Source of the DNA: Sphingomonas sp. R-74633
GTDB taxonomy: Bacteria; Pseudomonadota; Alphaproteobacteria; Sphingomonadales; Sphingomonadaceae
Direction of reading: 5' to 3'
Assembly: GCF_013416555.1 (NCBI RefSeq)
Contig: NZ_JACCFG010000001.1
Span: forward strand, 1,116,001-1,180,000
DNA length: 64,000 bases
The notes under the pieces were generated by a model. It was given only the letters and a program-made list of their open reading frames with translations. It ran no database searches and was not told the origin of the DNA. Below, piece after piece: positions 58,523 through 64,000 of this stretch (positions are counted from its first letter, which is position 1; each line of letters opens with the position of its first letter). Both the position numbers and the translations under genes were made by a program.

Positions 58523-60016
58523 TCAATACCCGCCCGGCGCCAGATCGCTGAACTTGGTGAACTGCCGATCGAAGCGCAGGTCCACCGTGCCCGTCGCGCC
58601 GTGACGCTGCTTGGCAATGATCACGCTCGCCTTGTTCGCCACCTGCAGCTGATGGTCCTGCCAGGCCTGGTACTTCGCGATCTCGTCCGGCGTCGAATTG
58701 CCGTCGATCGCCTTGGGCGCCTTGAAATCGTGATAATATTCGTCGCGATAGACGAACAGCACGATATCGGCGTCCTGCTCGATCGATCCCGATTCACGAA
58801 GATCCGAGAGCTGCGGGCGCTTGTCCTCGCGGCTTTCCACTGCGCGGCTGAGCTGGGACAGCGCCAGCACCGGCACGTGCAGCTCCTTGGCCAGCGTCTT
58901 CAGGCCACGGCTGATCTCCGAGATTTCCTGCACGCGGCCGTCGCCCGATGCCTTGGCCGATCCGGTCAGCAGCTGGAGGTAATCGACCACGACCATGCCG
59001 ATCTTGTACTGGCGCTTGAGGCGCCGGGCGCGCGTGCGCAGCGCCGCGATCGTCAGGCCCGGCGTATCGTCGATATAGAGCGGCAGCCGCTCCAGATCGC
59101 CCGCCGCCCGCGCGAACTTCATGAATTCCGGACCCGAGATATTGCCCGTACGCAGCTTCTCCGAAGACACTTCGGATTGTTCGGACAGGATACGCAGCGC
59201 GAGCTGATCCGCCGACATTTCGAGGCTGAAGAACGCCACCGGCGCACCGATCGACTTCTCCTCGGGAATGCCCGCCTCGATGTCGTCGAGATACCGTTTC
59301 GCCGCATTGAACGCCATGTTGGTGGCGAGCGAGGTCTTGCCCATGCCCGGGCGCCCGGCGAGAATCAGAAGATCCGATCGGTTGAGACCGCCGGTCATCG
59401 CGTTGAAGTCGGTCAGGCCCGAAGTGATGCCCGACACGCTGCCACCCGAGTTCATCGCCCGCTCGGTGTTGCGCACCGCCACTGTGGCGGCGCGCATGAA
59501 GTTCTTGGCGCCGGTATCCTCGCCGCCCTTTTCTGCTACTTCGTAGAGCTTTAGCTCGGCCTGTTCGATCTGCTTGGCAGGATTGATCTCTTCGCTGGTG
59601 TCGAGCGCGCTGTCGACCAGATGGCGCCCCACGCCCACCAGAGCGCGCAGCACGGCGAGGTCATAGACTTGGTCCGCGAATGCCCGCGCGCCGATCAGGC
59701 TGGCCGGGTTGCCGGTCAGCTGCGCGAGATAGGCGGGGCCGCCCAGCTCCTTCATCGCCGCGTCCGCCTGGAATAGCGGCTTGAGCGTCACCGGCGTGGC
59801 GAGGCGGTTGTCGCCGACCAGAGTCGAGATCGCGTCATAGATCCGCCCGTGCAGCGGCTCGAAGAAATGCTCGGGGCGCAGCTTCTGCAGCACGTCTTCC
59901 GCCACGCGGTTGTCGATCATCATCGCGCCGAGCAGCGCGGCTTCCGCCTCCACATTCGCGGGCAGGCTCAGGCCTTCGGGAGAATCGGGAATCGGAAGGG
60001 GGATCGGCTGAACCAT
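58523..60016 (-). CDS. dnaB: Replicative DNA helicase DnaB
   Basis: The 497-residue hexameric helicase unwinds DNA at the replication fork. It has the N-terminal primase-interacting domain (VEAEAALLGAMMIDNRV), Walker A in AGRPGMGKTSLATN, Walker B near GMVVVDYLQLL and the arginine finger region SREDKRPQLSDLRESGSIEQDADIV split over two motifs. No intein or insertion is visible. AGGAGA precedes the ATG at 60016. The gene is divergent from UPF0262. Confidence 0.97.
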   Translation of the reverse strand: MVQPIPLPIPDSPEGLSLPANVEAEAALLGAMMIDNRVAEDVLQKLRPEHFFEPLHGRIYDAISTLVGDNRLATPVTLKPLFQADAAMKELGGPAYLAQLTGNPASLIGARAFADQVYDLAVLRALVGVGRHLVDSALDTSEEINPAKQIEQAELKLYEVAEKGGEDTGAKNFMRAATVAVRNTERAMNSGGSVSGITSGLTDFNAMTGGLNRSDLLILAGRPGMGKTSLATNMAFNAAKRYLDDIEAGIPEEKSIGAPVAFFSLEMSADQLALRILSEQSEVSSEKLRTGNISGPEFMKFARAAGDLERLPLYIDDTPGLTIAALRTRARRLKRQYKIGMVVVDYLQLLTGSAKASGDGRVQEISEISRGLKTLAKELHVPVLALSQLSRAVESREDKRPQLSDLRESGSIEQDADIVLFVYRDEYYHDFKAPKAIDGNSTPDEIAKYQAWQDHQLQVANKASVIIAKQRHGATGTVDLRFDRQFTKFSDLAPGGY

Positions 60017-60098
60017 GACTCTCCTGTGACCCGCCCGCGCGGCGGCATCAACGTTGGGCGCTTGTGGATAACGGGCATGACCGACTAGACGCCGATTC

Positions 60099-60581
60099 AT
60101 GGCCGATCCGCGCATCATAGACGTGACACTCGATGAGCGCACTATCCTTTGGCGCTCGGCCGATATCGAGCAGGAGCGCCGGATCGCGATCTTCGACCTG
60201 CTCGAGGAGAATCACTTCGCCCCCCAGCGGCCCCAGGTCGATGGCTATGCCGGCCCCTACACGCTCCACCTCGCGGTCCAGGAAGGGCGGCTGGCGATGG
60301 AGATCAAGCGGGCGGACGGGTCCCATCAGGAGACGCTGGTCCTCGGTCTGGCCGCTTTCCGCCGCCCGATCCGCGATTACTTCGCGATCTGCGACAGCTA
60401 TTATGCCGCGATTCGCAACGCCACGCCTGCCCAGATCGAGACCGTCGACATGGCACGGCGCGGTATTCACAACGACGCGGCGACGCTGCTCAAGGAACGG
60501 CTGGAGGGCAAGATCGACGTGGATTTCGACACTGCCCGCCGCCTGTTCACGCTGATCTGCGTCCTCCACATCAAAGGCTGA
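60099..60581 (+). CDS. UPF0262 family protein
   Basis: The 160-residue protein has family blocks IIDVTLDERTILWRSADIEQER, AIFDLLEENHF and FRRPIRDYFAICDSYY with IETVDMARRGIHND. UPF0262 proteins are common in alphaproteobacteria and their function is unknown. It starts an operon with a GH25 enzyme and cytidine deaminase; the GH25 GTG follows 2 bases after its stop. Confidence 0.9.
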   Translation: MADPRIIDVTLDERTILWRSADIEQERRIAIFDLLEENHFAPQRPQVDGYAGPYTLHLAVQEGRLAMEIKRADGSHQETLVLGLAAFRRPIRDYFAICDSYYAAIRNATPAQIETVDMARRGIHNDAATLLKERLEGKIDVDFDTARRLFTLICVLHIKG

Positions 60582-60583
60582 CG

Positions 60584-61276
60584 GTGCACCTTCGCGTCCT
60601 TACGCGCCGGCTGCGCTTCGTCGTGCCGGCGCTGATCCTCTTGGCCCTGCTCGGCTGGAGCGCCTGGCTGTTCGCCTCGCGCTGGCGCCCCTCGCCCGCT
60701 GACTTTCCCGTCCAGGGCGTCGATGTGTCCGAAGAGACCGGGCCGATCGAATGGTGGACCGCCAAGAAATCGGGCATCGAATTCGCCTATATCCGCGCCA
60801 CCAGCGGCGCCGGCGCGCGTGACCTGCGCTTCCCCGAGAACTGGCGCTGGACCTTCGAGGCGGGCATCCGCCGCGGCGCGCTCCACGTCTATTCGCTCTG
60901 CCAGCTCGCCGCCGACCAGTCGGGCAATTTCATGACGACGGTGCCGCGCTCGGACGACCAGCTGCCGCCCGCGGTCGAGATCGACTTCCAGCCCGATTGC
61001 TCCGCCCGGCCCGAGCGCCAGGTGGTGATCACCGAGCTCACCCGCTTCCTGCATGACGTCGAGTCGCATATCGGCAAGCCGGCGATCCTGATGGTCTCGC
61101 CCGCCTTTGAGAGCCAGTATCACCTCAGCGACGCCTTTCCGCGCCTGCTCTGGGCGCACCAGGCCTTCTTCCCCCCCTCGTATTTCGCGCGGCCATGGTC
61201 GATATGGCAGGCAACGCGCCACCGCCGCATCGAAGGCGTGGGGCAACCGGTCAATTGGGACGTGATGGCGAAATGA
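60584..61276 (+). CDS. Membrane-anchored GH25 (lysozyme-type) protein
   Basis: The 230-residue protein has an N-terminal membrane anchor (RFVVPALILLALLGWSAWLF) and a GH25 barrel: VQGVDVSEETGPIEW, FAYIRATSG, ALHVYSLC and QVNWD-like PVNWDVM at the end. The usual acidic pair D-x-E after the LP motif is E-x-D here (PAVEIDF). It probably cuts or binds peptidoglycan on the periplasmic face, if still active. The start is GTG, 2 bases after the UPF0262 stop, and the stop overlaps cdd as ATGA. Confidence 0.82.
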   Translation: MHLRVLTRRLRFVVPALILLALLGWSAWLFASRWRPSPADFPVQGVDVSEETGPIEWWTAKKSGIEFAYIRATSGAGARDLRFPENWRWTFEAGIRRGALHVYSLCQLAADQSGNFMTTVPRSDDQLPPAVEIDFQPDCSARPERQVVITELTRFLHDVESHIGKPAILMVSPAFESQYHLSDAFPRLLWAHQAFFPPSYFARPWSIWQATRHRRIEGVGQPVNWDVMAK

Positions 61277-61713
61277 GCGAGATTGATCCGAAGGCACTGA
61301 TCGAAGCTGCTCGAAACGCAGCGAAAAACGCCTATGCGCCCTATTCGAATTTCGCGGTCGGCGCGGCGGTGCTGCTAACCGACGGGTCCATTGTGACCGG
61401 AGCGAACTTCGAAAACGCCAGCTACGGCCTGTCGCTCTGCGCCGAGACGGTGGCGCTGGCCAAGACCAGCAGCGACGGCCGGCTCAGGGACGTCGTCGCG
61501 ATCGGCGTGATCGGCGGCCGCATGGGCCATGCCGACACCGCGCCCGTCAGCCCCTGCGGCCGCTGCCGCCAGATCCTCAACGAAGCCGCCCAGCTCGGCG
61601 GCTGCGACTTGCCGGTATTCTGCGGCGGCGCGACCGGCGACGAGATCGCGGAATACACGCTCTCGCAGCTCCTCCCCGCAGCCTTCGGGCCCCGTGATCT
61701 GGGCATGGCGTAA
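61273..61713 (+). CDS. cdd: Cytidine deaminase
   Basis: The 146-residue enzyme deaminates cytidine and deoxycytidine in pyrimidine salvage. It has NFAVGAAVLLTDGSIVTGANFEN, the zinc and proton-transfer motif CAET, and PCGRCRQIL with the other zinc cysteines. It is the short tetrameric form. It overlaps the GH25 gene as ATGA, so both are translated together. Confidence 0.95.
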   Translation: MSEIDPKALIEAARNAAKNAYAPYSNFAVGAAVLLTDGSIVTGANFENASYGLSLCAETVALAKTSSDGRLRDVVAIGVIGGRMGHADTAPVSPCGRCRQILNEAAQLGGCDLPVFCGGATGDEIAEYTLSQLLPAAFGPRDLGMA

Positions 61714-61723
61714 CCTTCCATAG

Positions 61724-61823
61724 CTTTCCCCGGCGAAGGCCGGGGCCCAGACTCAGCGTGCGCGGCGAAGGCATGCCAAGACGCATTACTTCAAGGCTGG
61801 GCCCCGCGCTTCGCCGGGGAAAG
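61724..61823. repeat. Palindromic repeat element, copy C
   Basis: The arms at 61724-61750 and 61797-61823 are inverted copies with two mismatches in 27 bases. They share the CCCCGGCGAAG core and CCCAG end with copies A and B. The element follows the cdd stop by 10 bases and may end its transcript. Confidence 0.85.
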
Positions 61824-61825
61824 AT

Positions 61826-61849
61826 AATTCACTATCTCGATAGCGAATT
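61826..61849. promoter_or_regulatory. Operator-like palindrome upstream of the SDR gene
   Basis: AATTC-A-CTATC-TC-GATAG-C-GAATT is a 24-base inverted repeat with ten complementary pairs and one mismatched pair. It starts 2 bases after repeat copy C and lies 60 bases before the SDR start, in an otherwise AT-rich stretch. Size and symmetry suit a TetR- or MarR-type repressor. No such gene adjoins it. Confidence 0.5.
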
Positions 61850-61909
61850 GACCCCAAAACCCCCTCATGGGAGTAACCTTCGCAAACAAAAACCGTCCGG
61901 AGAGTCCAA

Positions 61910-62674
61910 ATGCCGATCCCCCCGCCCCCGAGCTTCCGCCTCGACGGCAAGCGCGCCCTGATCACCGGCGCGGGCCGCGGCATCGGCGCCCATGGCGCGG
62001 CGATCCTCGCCCAGGCCGGCGCCCACGTAACCCTCTGTTCGCGCACCGAAAGCGAGATCGAAGCCCTCGCCCAGGAGCTCCGCGAAGCCGGCTATCAGGC
62101 CACCGCCTTCCCCCTCGACGTCACCGATACCCCGGCCGTCCGTCGCGAGATCGCCGCCCGCGGGCCCTTCGACATCCTCCTTAACAACGCCGGCGCCAAC
62201 CGCATCCGCCCGATCACCGAGGTGAGCGAGGAGGATTATGACGCGGTCCTGAACCTCAATCTCAAGGCAGCCCTGTTCGTCGCCCAGGCCGTCGCCAAGG
62301 GCCTGCTCGACGCCGGCAAGCCCGGCTCGATCATCAATGTCTCCTCGCAGATGGGGCATGTCGGCGGCCCGGGCCGCTCGCTCTACAGCGCCTCGAAATT
62401 CGCGCTCGAGGGCCTGACCAAATGCATGGCGATCGACCTCGCTCCGCACGGCATCCGGGTCAACACGCTCTGCCCGACCTTCATCGACACCGCGCTCACT
62501 CGCCCGATCCTCGATATGCCCGGCACCCGCGAGCGCGTGCTGAACCGCATCGCCTTCGGCCGCCTCGGTCGCATGGACGAACTGAGCGGCCCGCTCCTCC
62601 TCCTCGCCTCCGACGCCTCGAGCCTGATGACCGGCAGCGCGGTGATGGTCGATGGCGGCTGGACCGCGGGCTGA
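61910..62674 (+). CDS. Short-chain dehydrogenase/reductase
   Basis: The 254-residue oxidoreductase has the NAD(P) motif ITGAGRGIGAHGAAI, NNAG in LLNNAGANR, the Ser-Tyr-Lys active site in INVSSQMGHV and SLYSASKFALEG, and DGGWTAG at the end. The arrangement fits classical SDRs of the gluconate 5-dehydrogenase/3-oxoacyl reductase type. The substrate is unknown. A VOC protein gene follows after 13 bases. Confidence 0.9.
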   Translation: MPIPPPPSFRLDGKRALITGAGRGIGAHGAAILAQAGAHVTLCSRTESEIEALAQELREAGYQATAFPLDVTDTPAVRREIAARGPFDILLNNAGANRIRPITEVSEEDYDAVLNLNLKAALFVAQAVAKGLLDAGKPGSIINVSSQMGHVGGPGRSLYSASKFALEGLTKCMAIDLAPHGIRVNTLCPTFIDTALTRPILDMPGTRERVLNRIAFGRLGRMDELSGPLLLLASDASSLMTGSAVMVDGGWTAG

Positions 62675-62687
62675 GTAAGGTGGGGCC

Positions 62688-63056
62688 ATGCCCAACCTCG
62701 CCACCACCACGATCCGCCCCTTCGTCCCCGGCGGCAAGGACTTCGCCCTCTCCAAGCGCTTCTACCAGGCGCTCGGCTTCGAGCTGACCTTCGAGGCGGG
62801 AAGCATTGCCGGTTTTGCCTGTAATTCCGGCAGCTTCCTCCTTCAGGACTATTTTCAGGAAGGCTGGGGCGGCAACTTCATGATGCAGCTCATCGTCGAG
62901 GATCTCGACGCCTGGTGGGCGCATATCCAGGCGCTCGACCTGCCGGGTAATTTCGGCGTGCCCGCGCCCAGGGCACCCGCGCTGATGCCTTGGGGCCTGA
63001 CACTAGCCTATGTCTTCGGCCCCTGCGGCGAGCTGTGGCATGTGGTCCAGGCCTAG
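62688..63056 (+). CDS. VOC/glyoxalase-fold protein
   Basis: The 122-residue protein has the VOC repeat unit: FALSKRFYQALGFELTFEAG, FMMQLIVEDLDAWWAHI and FGPCGELWHVVQA. Metal ligands of glyoxalase I are not all obvious, so its reaction is unknown. It follows the SDR gene closely and ends in a 4-base convergent overlap with the GH115 gene. Confidence 0.85.
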   Translation: MPNLATTTIRPFVPGGKDFALSKRFYQALGFELTFEAGSIAGFACNSGSFLLQDYFQEGWGGNFMMQLIVEDLDAWWAHIQALDLPGNFGVPAPRAPALMPWGLTLAYVFGPCGELWHVVQA

Positions 63057-64000
63057 CGCCCGCCCAGATAGCTCCCCGGCAGCGCGCCTGTCCCGACCAC
63101 GATCCGCTGCAGCACGATATTGTCGTCGATCCGCCAGACCTTCAGCACATGCTCGCCCGCCGCAACGCCCGGGAAGCGCGCCTCGAGCACCCGTGCATTG
63201 TCCTCCACCGCCCGCTCCCAGTCATGCTTCGGCTTGCTGTCAGCGGCATTGGGTGACGGCGTGAGCAGGTCGGTCAGCACCTGCACCGGCCCGTCGTCGA
63301 TCGACACGCCGACCCTCAGCGTCCCGTCGGCGCCGGTGCCCAGCGTCGGCACCAGGATCAGCTGTATCGGCAGCGCGCCCGCCTTGGCGGCGGTGACCGC
63401 ATATTCCAGCCGAACGCCATCCTCAGGCGTGGTCGCGGGCCGCCCCTGCGGCAGCGCCAGCACCGCGCTCTGGGTCCGCCCGAGATGCGGGATCCTGGTC
63501 CAGCGCAGCCCTTTGCCGTCCACCGCACGGACATAGTCGCCAGCTTCGATCGCCGCCCCCTCGCCCGGCAACGCCGGCGCGGCGAGGCGGATCACCGGGG
63601 CGTGGCCCGGCACGCGCAGCACCTTGGGCATCACCTGCTTCTCGGGCTGCTGCCAATTGGTGTACCCGATATGGGTCTGGAGCATCATCCCGTCCCACTT
63701 GCCGCCAGCGATCTCGTGATAGTCTTTGCTCAGCACCTGGTCGTTCGCGAACAGGCGCTCGGCCCTGTCCGCAAAGAAGTTGGCCTGCGGATCATTGGCC
63801 GCGGCAAGGCGCCGGTTCCAGGCGACATTGTAATAGAGCCGATAGAGGTTCGCCATTGCCGCGATCGGATGATCGACCAGCTGGAAATATGCAGGATATT
63901 CGCCCGTTCGCAGCCGCGACCGCATGCGCACCATCGCATCCTCCAGCGCATCCCATTCCTTCACCATCGCGCCGAACTCGCCGCCGTCCAGCTCCAGCCC
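63053..64000 (-). CDS. GH115-type xylan alpha-glucuronidase, C-terminal part (5' end cut by window)
   Basis: The frame is open to the right edge and gives the last 315 residues. It contains NLYRLYYNVAWNRRLA, KWDGMMLQTHIGYTNWQQP and the C-terminal beta-domain ending GTGALPGSYLGGR, matching the family 115 alpha-1,2-glucuronidases that release glucuronic acid side chains from xylan. Full-length enzymes have about 850-1000 residues, so most of the catalytic domain lies outside. With the GH5 enzyme it suggests use of plant hemicellulose. Confidence 0.85.
   Translation of the reverse strand, partial: GLELDGGEFGAMVKEWDALEDAMVRMRSRLRTGEYPAYFQLVDHPIAAMANLYRLYYNVAWNRRLAAANDPQANFFADRAERLFANDQVLSKDYHEIAGGKWDGMMLQTHIGYTNWQQPEKQVMPKVLRVPGHAPVIRLAAPALPGEGAAIEAGDYVRAVDGKGLRWTRIPHLGRTQSAVLALPQGRPATTPEDGVRLEYAVTAAKAGALPIQLILVPTLGTGADGTLRVGVSIDDGPVQVLTDLLTPSPNAADSKPKHDWERAVEDNARVLEARFPGVAAGEHVLKVWRIDDNIVLQRIVVGTGALPGSYLGGR

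Noticed and set aside
58523-60142. A longer dnaB start at 60142
   Set aside because: The extra 42 codons have no match to DnaB, cover the divergent spacer to UPF0262, and the ATG at 60016 has a good AGGAGA site.
1-64000. CRISPR arrays, insertion sequences, prophage or integrase genes
   Set aside because: No evenly spaced direct repeats, transposase or phage genes were seen; the repeats present are palindromic intergenic elements.
1-64000. tRNA or rRNA genes
   Set aside because: No cloverleaf with the conserved TTCGA loop and CCA-end context was found in the intergenic gaps, and no rRNA-like sequence is present.

Overview
The window is a 64 kb chromosomal stretch of a GC-rich alphaproteobacterium, most probably Sphingomonas or a close relative in Sphingomonadaceae. 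The evidence is the strong GC3 bias, which also leaves long open frames opposite real genes, the family content (TamA/TamB, UPF0262 next to dnaB, a DUF6356-like protein, the cobA-DUF2849-cysI-DUF934-cysH block, DUF3088) and dispersed GC-rich palindromic repeats of the type common between sphingomonad genes. I see no tRNA, rRNA, CRISPR array, insertion sequence or prophage. Both ends cut through genes: a YbaK-type deacylase on the left and a GH115 glycoside hydrolase on the right.

Layout. 1-4.4 kb: YbaK-like protein, MHS-type MFS transporter with a LacI-type palindrome in front, a small DUF6356-like protein, an FAD/NAD(P)-binding oxidoreductase, and a small membrane protein that looks split by a frameshift. 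4.5-7.7 kb: tyrosine breakdown (hpd, hmgA), a lipoprotein and a small Rieske protein. 7.8-22.3 kb: leucine/isovalerate breakdown genes (isovaleryl-CoA dehydrogenase, methylcrotonyl-CoA carboxylase beta and alpha, a MaoC hydratase), interrupted by about 7 kb with two Tat-exported alpha/beta hydrolases, an MmyB-type regulator, an SGNH hydrolase and an M13 peptidase. 21.1-23.8 kb: an amine oxidase and an EthA-like Baeyer-Villiger monooxygenase, convergent. 23.8-30.4 kb: the tamA-tamB outer-membrane assembly operon. 30.5-36.6 kb: malate synthase G with a MarR regulator, then a tightly overlapping operon of prepilin peptidase, SIMPL protein, coniferyl-aldehyde-type dehydrogenase and a small membrane protein. 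36.7-44.6 kb: thiolase, small proteins, an SH3 protein, a glyoxylate/hydroxypyruvate reductase-like enzyme, a tail-anchored PilZ protein with a structured leader, a long nitronate monooxygenase, a glycosyltransferase and a VOC-WYL regulator pair. 44.6-51.6 kb: alpha/beta hydrolase, SelO, an AstD-type dehydrogenase, a Bax-inhibitor-1 protein, a zinc-ribbon protein, a Tat-exported GH5 mannanase-like enzyme and a second tail-anchored PilZ protein. 51.6-55.5 kb: assimilatory sulfate/sulfite reduction operon. 55.8-64 kb: hybrid histidine kinase, dnaB, UPF0262-GH25-cdd operon, SDR-VOC pair and GH115.

Taken together, this is mostly core and niche metabolism of an aerobic heterotroph: amino-acid catabolism feeding acetyl-CoA (hpd/hmgA, ivd/mcc, thiolase) with malate synthase for anaplerosis, plus exported hydrolases and polysaccharide enzymes. 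The points I would look at again are a possible small RNA with its own terminator at 33.1-33.3 kb, the DUF2849/DUF934 proteins locked into the sulfite reductase operon, a nitronate monooxygenase with a four-cysteine tail, paired tail-anchored PilZ proteins (one with a three-hairpin leader), a GH25 enzyme with swapped acidic residues, and several unassigned operator-like palindromes.
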